DNA of 64,000 nt from a bacterium YEK0313 (GTDB lineage Bacteria > Pseudomonadota > Alphaproteobacteria > Rhizobiales > Phreatobacteraceae): assembly GCA_000751295.2 (NCBI GenBank), contig CCMO02000002.1, positions 62,001 through 126,000 of the forward strand, written 5' to 3'. A program made the position numbers and the translations under genes. The notes beneath the pieces are model-generated. The model saw only the letters and a program-made list of their open reading frames with translations. It had not been told where the DNA came from and did no database searches. Shown here piece by piece: positions 36,651 to 44,188 of the stretch. Position 1 is the first letter of the stretch; every line of letters starts with the position of its first letter.

Positions 36651-36666
36651 TTTAGAACGTCTATAA
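36651..36666 (-). promoter_or_regulatory. possible iron control element upstream of the ECF sigma gene
   Basis: TTTAGAACGTCTATAA is an imperfect inverted repeat whose left half equals the TTTAGAA half of the Irr-bound iron control element. It lies in the 219-base gap between soxA and the sigma gene, an AT-rich segment where the sigma promoter should be. The right half is poor, so this is tentative. Confidence 0.35.
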
Positions 36667-36699
36667 GGAAGCGGCGGGAGGCGTCCGGCGGCGACCGCC

Positions 36700-37536
36700 T
36701 CAGGGCCTCACGGCCGGGGTTTCCACCGGCAATCCGCCACCGCGCGTCGCCAGATAGAGTTCGAGCGCGATCGCCTCGTCCGATCCGGCCGGGAACGGCT
36801 CCGCCCGGACCCCGGTCATGCAATTGCGCAGCCGGCGGTAGAACGAGCCGAGCGACTGCCATTCCAGCCGATAGAGCGGGTAGCCGTTGGCGTGCCCCTG
36901 CGGGATCAAGCTGCTCCCAAGCCTGCGGCCCCAATGATCGTCATGGCACTGGCTGCAGGAGAGATCGAGTTGGCCCATGCGCCGATGATAGAGTTCCCGG
37001 CCGAGCGCCCGTGCGGCCTCCAGGCGCGCATCCGCGGGCGAGGCCACCGGCAACCCGCGCGACTGCAGGCCGACGAAGGCGGTGAGCGCCAGCATGTCGG
37101 TCGCGTCCGATGCGAGCGGGGCCTGGCCCTGCCGCTCCGTCCGGCAGCGATTGATCCGTCCCGTCAGGTCGATCGCCCGGCCGGAAACGGCATCGAAGGC
37201 CGGATAGCGCGCGGCGACGCCGCGCATGCTCGACGATGCCTCGCCATGGCAGGCCGCGCAGGCCGCGCCGCCGGGCGGCACGCCGTTCCAGAGCGCCTCG
37301 CCGGCGCGCACCGCGAGCATGCCGGGATTGGACAGGTCCTCGCGCTGCATGGCCTGGATTTCCGGCTGCATCTGGCCGAAGCCCGAGACGCGTTCGGCCG
37401 GCGCGATCTCGCCGGCGCCGGCTGCAGCCGCGAGGCCGCAGGCCGCAAGAACCAGGAAGGCAGCCGCGACCCGCACGATCAGGCCACGGTGATCGTGACG
37501 CTTTCGCGCCAGACCGTGCCCTTCTCGTCGGTCCAT
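36700..37536 (-). CDS. soxA: SoxA, di-haem c-type cytochrome of thiosulfate oxidation
   Basis: The 278-residue protein has a signal peptide and two haem sites, CAACHGE and CSQCHDD. Between and after them are SoxA hallmarks: LSNPGMLAVRAGEALW, the RRMGQLDLSCSQCHDDHWGRRLG segment and, crucially, RNCMTGVRAEP, whose cysteine is the active-site haem ligand in SoxA. With SoxX it catalyses oxidative coupling of a sulfane donor such as thiosulfate to the SoxYZ carrier in the periplasm. It is the last gene of an eight-gene run; its start region overlaps the end of soxZ. Confidence 0.93.
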   Translation of the reverse strand: MDRREGHGLARKRHDHRGLIVRVAAAFLVLAACGLAAAAGAGEIAPAERVSGFGQMQPEIQAMQREDLSNPGMLAVRAGEALWNGVPPGGAACAACHGEASSSMRGVAARYPAFDAVSGRAIDLTGRINRCRTERQGQAPLASDATDMLALTAFVGLQSRGLPVASPADARLEAARALGRELYHRRMGQLDLSCSQCHDDHWGRRLGSSLIPQGHANGYPLYRLEWQSLGSFYRRLRNCMTGVRAEPFPAGSDEAIALELYLATRGGGLPVETPAVRP

Positions 37537-37796
37537 TCGAAAGCGAGCGGGCCGCTCGCGGTCGCGATCGTCGAGAACACGATGAACGGGTTGGCCGCGA
37601 CAGCCTGGGTCAGTTCCATGCGGAATACCTCGGCGCCGTCATAGCGGCAGGTGAACAGGCGGATGATGTCGCGCGGCACCGGCCGGCCGGTATCGTCGCG
37701 CACGTAGCCCGTATGCATGGGATGCGAGATCAGCGTCTTGATCTCGATGATCTCGCCGGCGCGGGCGCTTTTCGGAACGTTGAGCAGAGCGGCCAT
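37479..37796 (-). CDS. soxZ: SoxZ sulfur carrier partner
   Basis: The 105-residue immunoglobulin-like protein matches SoxZ in length and pattern: GEIIEIKTLISHPMHTGY, FTCRYDGAEVFRMEL, IVFSTIATASGPLAFEW and a final WTDEKGTVWRESVTITV. It has no signal peptide, as usual, because it is exported with the Tat-targeted SoxY. It lies three bases after soxY and its 3' end overlaps the soxA start region, so the genes are tightly coupled. Confidence 0.95.
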   Translation of the reverse strand: MAALLNVPKSARAGEIIEIKTLISHPMHTGYVRDDTGRPVPRDIIRLFTCRYDGAEVFRMELTQAVAANPFIVFSTIATASGPLAFEWTDEKGTVWRESVTITVA

Positions 37797-37799
37797 GGC

Positions 37800-38243
37800 C
37801 TAGCCCTCCAGGCAGGCGGCGAGCGTGACGATGACCTCGGCGCTGGCCGACCAGAATGTTCCGTCGCTCATCCGCGCGATCGCGATGAGGCGCTGCGTGT
37901 CGGCCAGCCGGATGCGGGTTGCGAAGGTGGCCCGTCCGGAGCGCGGGCCGAAATAGCCGGTGGCGACGTTCGGCTGCGGGTTCTTTTCGTTGAACACGGC
38001 AATGGCCGTGACGTGGTCGGCCGCCGTCATCGGGCTCTCCGCGCTCACCGTCAGCGGCACGGCATTGCCGTTCTCGACCAGCGGCGGGACATCGAGGCGG
38101 ACCCGGCCGGCGGTCACTGGCGCGCCGCCCGTGAAGGCGGCGATCGCCGCTGCCATGGCATCCGGCGTCGCCCGCGCGGGCGGCGCGACGGCGAGGATCA
38201 CGAGCCCGGCCCCGGCCGTCAGGCAGAAACGGCGCGACGGCAC
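37800..38243 (-). CDS. soxY: SoxY sulfur carrier with unusual C-terminal arm
   Basis: The GTG at 38243 is preferred because it follows the soxX stop by 13 bases and has a G-rich site; an ATG at 38291 would overlap soxX. The Tat signal SRRFCLTAGAG stands at the very N-terminus. The body is typical (VENGNAVPLTVSAESPM, ARMSDGTFWSASAEV). Known SoxY proteins end in GGCGG, whose cysteine carries the sulfur intermediates; here the end reads TLAACLEG, keeping a cysteine third from last-but-one position but losing the glycine swivel. The carrier cysteine is present, so function is likely but possibly modified. Confidence 0.88.
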   Translation of the reverse strand: MPSRRFCLTAGAGLVILAVAPPARATPDAMAAAIAAFTGGAPVTAGRVRLDVPPLVENGNAVPLTVSAESPMTAADHVTAIAVFNEKNPQPNVATGYFGPRSGRATFATRIRLADTQRLIAIARMSDGTFWSASAEVIVTLAACLEG

Positions 38244-38256
38244 GCCGGCCCCCGGC

Positions 38257-38676
38257 TCAATCCTTGAGGCTGGCGAGAAAAGCGACGACATCCTCGATCT
38301 CCTGCGCGGTCAGGATGGTGCGGCCGCGCCAGGACGGCGCGAGCCGGTTGAAGCCCTGCTCCCGAAAATAGGGCGGCATGATCGTGTCCGGGTTGAGACG
38401 GGCCGCGTCGACGAGCCGCTCGCGCAGCTGCGCCGCGCTCCAGCGGGCGCCGGCGCCGTCGAGCGGCGGCGCGAGGTCGCCCATGAACCGCTCCTCGGGA
38501 AACGGCCCGCGATGGCAGAGCAGGCAGAAGCTCTTGCGCCGGTCGGCGACGATGGCCCGGCCGCGCGCGGCATCGCCCGGATCGCCGGTCAGCGGCGCGA
38601 CACCCGCGCCTCCGGCACGCGCCGGCGCGGCAGCCGCCAGAATTGTCAGCACGACCAGGAGGTGGGCGCTAGCCAT
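38257..38676 (-). CDS. soxX: SoxX, mono-haem c-type cytochrome
   Basis: From the ATG at 38676 (38682 is also possible) the product has 139 residues: a signal peptide (MASAHLLVVLTILAAAAPARA), a haem site CLLCHRG preceded by RKSF, PEERFMGDLAPPLDGAG and the distal methionine in DTIMPPYF. It pairs with SoxA. The long upstream frame to 38823 lies within the flavoprotein gene and is not coding. The flavoprotein stop overlaps its first codons. Confidence 0.93.
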   Translation of the reverse strand: MASAHLLVVLTILAAAAPARAGGAGVAPLTGDPGDAARGRAIVADRRKSFCLLCHRGPFPEERFMGDLAPPLDGAGARWSAAQLRERLVDAARLNPDTIMPPYFREQGFNRLAPSWRGRTILTAQEIEDVVAFLASLKD

Positions 38677-39952
38677 AGACATCCCGGGTGATGGTATCGA
38701 ACCAGGCCTCGGCATAGCGCGCCTCGGCCCGGCGGACGTCGCGCGGGGCGTCGAGCGAGCTGGTGCCGCCGGCGCCGTCGATATCGGCGAGAAGGCCGTT
38801 GGCCGGCCGGTAGACGCCGGCAACCGAGATGCCGTAGTCGGGCGCCACCAGGCTGTAGCAGGTGTTGATCAGCCGGACTTCCGGCGGGGTCCGGCCGGCC
38901 AAAAGCGCCGCCACCGCCTCGGCGCAGGCCTTGCCCTGCGCATGGGCGGCGAAGGCGGATTTCGGCATGGCACCCATGATGCCGGCATCGCCGACGACAT
39001 GAATGCCCGGCTTCAGCCGCGACTCGAAGGTGCCGGGATCGATCGGGCACCAGCCGCTGCGATCGGCGACGCCGGCTAGCCCGGCGATGCGCCCTGCCCG
39101 CTGCGGCGGGACGACATTGGCGACATCGGCCCGGTGCCGGGCGAAATCGGTGACCAGCACCCGCTCCGCGGGCTCCACCGCCGTCACCGTGCCGCCCGCC
39201 GACTGGCCGACCCATTCGATGAGGCCCGGATAGAGCTCGGCCCAGGCGCGCTGGAACAGGCGCTGCTTGGAGAAGGTGTCCTTGGCATCGAGCAGGATCA
39301 GCTTGGAGCGCGGCTTGTGCGCCTTCAGATACCAGGCGATCAGGCTCGCCCGCTCATAGGGGCCGGGCGGACAGCGATAGGGATTGGCCGGCACGGCCAT
39401 GACCACCGTTCCGCCATCGGCCATGGCCTGGAGCTGGCGCGCCAGCAGCGTTGTCTGTGCCCCGGCCTTCCAGGCATGCGGCATGAGCTCCGCCGCAGCC
39501 TCGTCATAGCCGGCCAGCGCCTGAAAATCGAGGTCGATGCCCGGCGCCAGGACGAGGCGGTCATAGCCGAGCCGGCTGCCGCCGGCGAGCGTCACCTGGC
39601 GCGCCTGCGCGTCGATGCCGGTGGCGCTGTCGATGGCGACCGTGACACCGGCCCGCTTCAGGCCATCGTAGCCGAACTGCTGCTCGTCGAGCGCGCGCAG
39701 GCCCGCCACCACCGCATTCGACAGCGGGCAGGCGAGGAACGCCGCATCGCGCTCGACCAGCGTCACCCGGTGGCCGGATCCGGCGAGCGCCCGCGCGACG
39801 GTCGCGCCGCCGAAACCGCCGCCGATCACCACCACCTGCGCGGCGCCCTGGGCTCGCCCGATCCGCGGCGCGGCCAGCAGGACGGCGCCCAGCACGGCGA
39901 CATCGCGGCCATGGCGAAGCAGGCTCCGCCGATCGGGCCGAACAGCGGTCAT
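38669..39952 (-). CDS. fccB: flavocytochrome c sulfide dehydrogenase-type flavoprotein (FccB/SoxF)
   Basis: The 427-residue protein has a Tat signal (DRRSLLRHGRDV), an FAD-binding VVVIGGGFGGATVARALAG, the second nucleotide region ERVLVTDFARHRADVANV and the FAD-contacting HVVGDAGIMGAMPKSAFAAHAQGK. The cysteines in NPYRCPPGPYERA and INTCYSLV correspond to the family's redox-active pair. The enzyme oxidises sulfide or sulfane sulfur in the periplasm and gives electrons to cytochrome c. It overlaps the preceding cytochrome gene (ATGA), its likely partner, and the following soxX. Confidence 0.93.
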   Translation of the reverse strand: MTAVRPDRRSLLRHGRDVAVLGAVLLAAPRIGRAQGAAQVVVIGGGFGGATVARALAGSGHRVTLVERDAAFLACPLSNAVVAGLRALDEQQFGYDGLKRAGVTVAIDSATGIDAQARQVTLAGGSRLGYDRLVLAPGIDLDFQALAGYDEAAAELMPHAWKAGAQTTLLARQLQAMADGGTVVMAVPANPYRCPPGPYERASLIAWYLKAHKPRSKLILLDAKDTFSKQRLFQRAWAELYPGLIEWVGQSAGGTVTAVEPAERVLVTDFARHRADVANVVPPQRAGRIAGLAGVADRSGWCPIDPGTFESRLKPGIHVVGDAGIMGAMPKSAFAAHAQGKACAEAVAALLAGRTPPEVRLINTCYSLVAPDYGISVAGVYRPANGLLADIDGAGGTSSLDAPRDVRRAEARYAEAWFDTITRDVYG

Positions 39953-40269
39953 CGCGGCGCCTCCTGAGCGAACCAGGCAGCGAGCGCGTCGATCTCGTCC
40001 TCGGAAAAGCCCTTGGCGATCCGGTCCATGACCGTGGCCGGCCGCTCGCCGGACCGGAAGGCCCGCATGGCCGCGGCAAGCTGCGCCGCCGGCATGCCCG
40101 ATATCGGCGGCACCTCCGCGCCCGCGCCCGGCGGATGGCAGCCGCCGCAGGCGAGCGCGCCCGGCGGCGGCGGGGCCTTGCCGCCGCCGTTCGGCTGCGC
40201 CGCCGCCATGACCAACCCGGCCAGCAGGACCGGCACGGCAAGGATGGCGGCGCCGCGTTCGGCACGCAT
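39949..40269 (-). CDS. small mono-haem cytochrome c (FccA/SoxE-like or Mo-hydroxylase partner)
   Basis: The ATG at 40269 gives 106 residues with a signal peptide (AAILAVPVLLAGLVMAAAQ), the haem site CGGCHPPG and a probable methionine ligand in PISGMPAAQL. The C-terminal half (DRIAKGFSEDEIDALAAWFA) is typical of class I cytochromes c. It stands 20 bases after the Mo-hydroxylase large subunit and overlaps the flavoprotein gene, so it may accept electrons from either enzyme. That dual position is the key link between the two systems. Confidence 0.88.
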   Translation of the reverse strand: MRAERGAAILAVPVLLAGLVMAAAQPNGGGKAPPPPGALACGGCHPPGAGAEVPPISGMPAAQLAAAMRAFRSGERPATVMDRIAKGFSEDEIDALAAWFAQEAPR

Positions 40270-40289
40270 GGGGCGGGCCACCGGCCGCC

Positions 40290-42446
40290 TCAGGCGAGCT
40301 GCTCGTTCTTCAGCGGCACCGAGCGGATGCGCTTGCCGGTCGCCGCGAAGATGGCATTCAGCACGGCCGGGGCCGCCACCGCGATGGTCGGCTCGCCGAC
40401 GCCGCCCCAGAAGCCGCCCGAGGGCACCAGCACGCACTCGACCTTCGGCATCTCGTCCATGCGCACGACATTGTAGCTGTCGAAGTTCTCCTGCTCCATG
40501 CGGCCGCCCTTGACCGTGCATTCGCCGTAGAGCAGCGCCGAAAGCCCGTAGGCGAACGAGCCCTCGATCTGCGCCTCCACCTGCTGCGGATTGACCACGT
40601 AGCCCGGATCCGTGCCAGCGACGATGCGATGGATCTTCAGCCGCCCATCGGTCACCGACACTTCCGCGCAGGCCGCGATATAGCTGCCGAAGGCCATGAG
40701 ATGGGCAAGCCCGCGGAACACGCCGGACGGCGCCGGCGTCGCCCAGCCGGCGCGTTCGGCCACCGCGTTCAGCACGGCGAGGTTCTTCGGATTGCCCGCC
40801 ATGATCTCGCGCCGGAAGGCGAGCGGGTCCTTGCCGGCCGCATGGGCGAGCTCGTCCACGAAGCATTCGACATAGATGGCATTCTGGTTGGCGTTGACGC
40901 CGCGCCAGAAGCCCGGCGGCACCGGCGGATTGCGCATGGCGTGATCGACCAGCAGGTTCGGGATCGTATAGCCGAAGGCGGCTTCCCCGCTCGGCGCCAC
41001 GCCCTGGAAGACGACTCGGTCGACGCCGTTCTGCATGTTCTGCGGCGCAAGCCCCGCCAGGATCGACTGGCCGGAAATGCGCATGTGCAGCCCGACCAGC
41101 TTGCCGTTCGCATCGAGCCCGCCGGTCATCCTGGCCTGGGTGATCGGATGATAGCGGCCGTGCAGCATGTCCTCCTCGCGCGACCACAGGAGCTTGATCG
41201 GCGTGCCCGGCATTTGCCGCGCGATCAGCACGGCCTGGCGCACGAAATCGTGCGTCGCGCCGCGCCGGCCGAAGCCGCCGCCGAGATGCAGCTTGATCAC
41301 GTCGCATTTCTGCACCGGCATCTCGGCCGCCGCCGCGGCAGCGGCAAGCGCCGCCTCGCCGTTCTGCGTCGGGCACCAGACCCGGCATGTGTCGGCGGTG
41401 ACCAGCGCGGTCGCGTTCATCGGCTCCATGGTGGCATGGTTCTGGAACGGATAGCGGTAGGTCGCCTCCACCGTCTTGGCCGCGCCGGCTATCGCCTTCC
41501 TGGCGTCGCCCGCCTCGTTGCCGACAAAGGCTTGCGGCGCGGCGAGCCCTTCCGCCAGCATCGCGTCGATGCTGGCGCTGCTCACGCCGGCATTCGGCCC
41601 CTCGTCCCAGACGATGGGCAGCGCGTCGAGCGCCGTCTTGGCGCGCCACCAGGTATCGGCGATGACGGCAACCGCACTGTCGCCGACCGCCACCACCTTC
41701 TTCACGCCCGGACGAGACGCGACGGCGGCCGCGTCGAAGCTCTTCACCTTGCCGCCGAAGACCGGGCAGTCGCGGATCGCCGCATTGAGCATGTCCGGCA
41801 TCGTCAGGTCGGCGCCGTAGACCTGCCGGCCATTGAGCTTGTCGGCGGTATCGAGCCGCTTCAGCGGCTGGCCGGCGATGCGCCAGTCCTTGGGATCCTT
41901 CAACGGCACGTCCTTGGGCGGCGTGATGCGTGCGGCGGCCGCCGCGATCTCGCCATAGCTGACCGATCGGCCGGAACCGGCATGGCTGATGTGGCTCTGC
42001 GCGGCCCGGCATTCGGAAGCCGGCACGCCCCATTGCTGCGCCGCCGCCGCGACCAGCATGACGCGCGCCGCCGCGCCGCCCTGCCGGACATAGTCCTGGC
42101 TTTCGCGGATGCCGCGGCTGCCGCCGGTCGAATAATTGCCCCATACGCGGTTGCGGGCGAGGTTCTCGCCCGGCGTCGGATATTCGGTCGTCACCTTCGA
42201 CCAGTCGCATTCGAGCTCCTCGGCGACGAGCTGGGCGAGTCCGGTCAGCGTGCCCTGCCCCATTTCGGAGCGGGCGATGCGAATGACGACCGTGTCGTCG
42301 GGCTTGATCACCACCCAGGCATTGATTTCGGGCGTCCCCGCCTGCGCCTGCGCTTCGCCGGCAAAGGGCACGTGGAAACCAAGGCTGAAGCCGGCGGCCG
42401 CAGAGCCGGCGACGAAGCTGCGGCGTGACAGAGCGGACAAGGTCAT
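40290..42446 (-). CDS. xanthine-dehydrogenase-family molybdopterin subunit (IorB-like)
   Basis: Starting at 42446 with GGGGAGAG upstream, the 718-residue protein has a Tat signal (SRRSFVAGSAAAG), then the Mo-hydroxylase large-subunit pattern: MGQGTLTGLAQLVAEEL, HLGGGFGRRG, GFWRGVNANQNAIYVECFVDELA and near the end GGVGEPTIAVAAPAVLNA with the catalytic glutamate. This matches isoquinoline 1-oxidoreductase beta-type enzymes and related periplasmic aldehyde dehydrogenases, which hydroxylate N-heterocycles or aldehydes with water. The Fe-S subunit gene precedes it by 13 bases. The substrate is unknown. Confidence 0.92.
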   Translation of the reverse strand: MTLSALSRRSFVAGSAAAGFSLGFHVPFAGEAQAQAGTPEINAWVVIKPDDTVVIRIARSEMGQGTLTGLAQLVAEELECDWSKVTTEYPTPGENLARNRVWGNYSTGGSRGIRESQDYVRQGGAAARVMLVAAAAQQWGVPASECRAAQSHISHAGSGRSVSYGEIAAAAARITPPKDVPLKDPKDWRIAGQPLKRLDTADKLNGRQVYGADLTMPDMLNAAIRDCPVFGGKVKSFDAAAVASRPGVKKVVAVGDSAVAVIADTWWRAKTALDALPIVWDEGPNAGVSSASIDAMLAEGLAAPQAFVGNEAGDARKAIAGAAKTVEATYRYPFQNHATMEPMNATALVTADTCRVWCPTQNGEAALAAAAAAAEMPVQKCDVIKLHLGGGFGRRGATHDFVRQAVLIARQMPGTPIKLLWSREEDMLHGRYHPITQARMTGGLDANGKLVGLHMRISGQSILAGLAPQNMQNGVDRVVFQGVAPSGEAAFGYTIPNLLVDHAMRNPPVPPGFWRGVNANQNAIYVECFVDELAHAAGKDPLAFRREIMAGNPKNLAVLNAVAERAGWATPAPSGVFRGLAHLMAFGSYIAACAEVSVTDGRLKIHRIVAGTDPGYVVNPQQVEAQIEGSFAYGLSALLYGECTVKGGRMEQENFDSYNVVRMDEMPKVECVLVPSGGFWGGVGEPTIAVAAPAVLNAIFAATGKRIRSVPLKNEQLA

Positions 42447-42459
42447 GGCGCTCTCCCCT

Positions 42460-42924
42460 TCAACCGCGGCGCGTGCCGCCGTCGGCGGCCAGATGGATGG
42501 CCGCGCGTACCCGGTTGTAGGTGCCGCATCGGCAGATATTGGTGATCTCCGCGTCGATATCGGCATCGGTCGGTTTCGGCTTCGCCGTCAGCAGCGCCGC
42601 CGCCGCCATGATCATGCCGGACTGGCAATAGCCGCATTGCGGCACGTCGAGCGCCGCCCAGGCCTTCTGGACCGGGTGCGAGCTGTCGGCCGACAGCCCT
42701 TCGATGGTGACGATCTTCTGGTCCGCGCCGACCGCGCTCACCGGCATCGAGCACGAGCGCACCGGCTGGCCGTCGATATGCACGGTGCAGGCGCCGCACT
42801 GGGCGACGCCGCAGCCATATTTGGTGCCGGTCAGCCCCACCTGCTCGCGCAGCACCCAGAGGAGCGGCGTGTCGTCCTCGACCGTCACGTCGACGGTCTT
42901 GCCATTGATCGTCAGTGTCGGCAT
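42460..42924 (-). CDS. 2Fe-2S subunit of Mo-hydroxylase (IorA-like)
   Basis: The 154-residue protein has two 2Fe-2S clusters: the plant-ferredoxin type (CGVAQCGACTVHIDGQPVRSC) and the helical type (CGYCQSGMIM and CRCGTYNRV). It passes electrons from the molybdenum site. It has no signal peptide and is probably carried through the Tat system by the large subunit. GGGGAAAGCG precedes its ATG, and it is the first gene of the eight-gene run down to soxA. Confidence 0.94.
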   Translation of the reverse strand: MPTLTINGKTVDVTVEDDTPLLWVLREQVGLTGTKYGCGVAQCGACTVHIDGQPVRSCSMPVSAVGADQKIVTIEGLSADSSHPVQKAWAALDVPQCGYCQSGMIMAAAALLTAKPKPTDADIDAEITNICRCGTYNRVRAAIHLAADGGTRRG

Positions 42925-43023
42925 CGCGCTTTCCCCTTCTGGCCGGCGGTCGTTCGACGCGGTCGTTGTGCGACTTGGCTGATTGGAGCGGGGGATCGCC
43001 GGTCTTCGCCCCGTGCAATCCCT

Positions 43024-43062
43024 GGCCCAGCAGACTGGAACCCTTTCAAAAAGTCTGGGGCC
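43024..43062. terminator. stem-loop downstream of the monooxygenase-like gene
   Basis: GGCCC-AGC-AGACT (43024-43036) pairs with AGTCT-G-GGGCC (43052-43062), a ten-base-pair stem with a small internal loop. It lies about 80 bases past the stop of the leftward gene at 43142 and before the Mo-hydroxylase operon. A terminator is the likeliest role, without a T-run. Confidence 0.35.
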
Positions 43063-43141
43063 GGTTGCCGGGAAGCGTCAATCCGGCGGCGGCATCAATG
43101 AATTGTGATGGTGCCGCCTGCGGCTCGGGATTGTGCCAATA

Positions 43142-43441
43142 TCAAGCCGGCTTGATCCAGCGCGGATCGAGCACCGTCACGCCGGGCCGATGATCGAGGA
43201 GATCGCTCATCTCGCGCTCATGGGCCCGATAGGCTTCGGATGCCAGAAAGGTTTCGGCTGCCGCCTTCACCCCATAGACCTGGAAGTCCGCGATGACGTC
43301 GGGGTCGGCGCCGAACCGGTAGATATAGGCGAGATGGTCGGGATTGGCCTCGATCGCCGGGCGCATATGGCGGCGCCAGACGGCTTCGACCGCGTCGCGC
43401 CGGCCGGGTTTCGCGCGATGCGTGATGAACAGGGCATGCAT
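43142..43441 (-). CDS. small antibiotic-monooxygenase-like (ABM fold) protein
   Basis: The ATG at 43441 has a very strong GAAGGAGG site; the frame upstream to 43585 is not supported. The 99-residue product looks like a dimeric alpha-beta-barrel protein: MHALFITHRAKPGRRDAVEAVWRRH, then AYIYRFGADPDVIADFQVY and a helix with FLASEAYRAHEREM. Relatives include quinol monooxygenases and many proteins of unknown role. The gene stands alone between the Mo-hydroxylase operon and NikR. Confidence 0.7.
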   Translation of the reverse strand: MHALFITHRAKPGRRDAVEAVWRRHMRPAIEANPDHLAYIYRFGADPDVIADFQVYGVKAAAETFLASEAYRAHEREMSDLLDHRPGVTVLDPRWIKPA

Positions 43442-43729
43442 GGCGGAGCCTCCTTCGGACAGGCCGTCGCGCGACCTTCGACGAGACGACGACGACGCCT
43501 TGGCCGGTGTGACGTCCGAACGAAGAATGGGCCGGCGTGCCGGCCTCGGCCCTCGCCGCTGGCACAGCTTCGTCCGGTCGGACACATACTGCCCGTTTCA
43601 GCCGGCCGCCCGGCTCAACCGAGAATAGCCGACATACGTGTTTTTGCCAGCATGATCAGGCGCTTGACGCCATAGCTCGGGTTGCCGAAGCCGGCTAGGA
43701 TCATGCTCCGTCACCATAGGACCCAACCC

Positions 43730-44182
43730 GTGCAGCGTATCACCATCAGCATCGACGATGATCTCCTGGCGGCGATCGACCGGTTCAGCGACAGGCGCGG
43801 CTATGCCAGCCGCTCTGAAGCGCTGCGCGACATGGTCCGGGAGGCGGCGCTGCGCGAGGACATCGCATCGGAGGACGATACGCCGAGCATCGCCACGCTG
43901 ACCTATGTCTATGAACACCACACGCGCGACCTGGCGCGCCGCCTGACCGAGGCTCAGCACGCCCATCACGACCTCTCGGTGGCCTGCCTGCACGTCCATG
44001 TCGATCACCAGGACTGCCTGGAAGTGGCGGTGCTGCGCGGCGGCGCCCGGACGATCCGGCGCTTCGCCGATGCCGTGGTGACCCAGCGCGGCGTCCGGCA
44101 CGGCCAGTTGCAGGTCATTCCGCTCGGCGAGGCCCATGACGGGCACGATCACCCGCACGACCACGACCATCGGCGCCGCTGA
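43730..44182 (+). CDS. nikR: NikR nickel-responsive regulator
   Basis: The GTG at 43730 gives the normal NikR start (MQRITISIDDDLLAAID); in-frame starts at 43682 and 43703 would add residues unlike the family. The ribbon-helix-helix domain covers residues 1-45. The metal-binding domain has YVYEHHTRDL and LHVHVDHQDCLEV, supplying the histidines and cysteine of the high-affinity nickel site. The C-terminus is a histidine-rich tail (AHDGHDHPHDHDH). NikR represses nickel uptake when nickel is plentiful. No nickel transporter or nickel enzyme lies in the window. Confidence 0.93.
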   Translation: MQRITISIDDDLLAAIDRFSDRRGYASRSEALRDMVREAALREDIASEDDTPSIATLTYVYEHHTRDLARRLTEAQHAHHDLSVACLHVHVDHQDCLEVAVLRGGARTIRRFADAVVTQRGVRHGQLQVIPLGEAHDGHDHPHDHDHRRR

Positions 44183-44188
44183 CGGGCG

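Noticed and set aside
36700..37536. di-haem cytochrome c peroxidase
   Set aside because: The RNCMTGVRAEP segment, length and soxXYZ neighbours identify SoxA.
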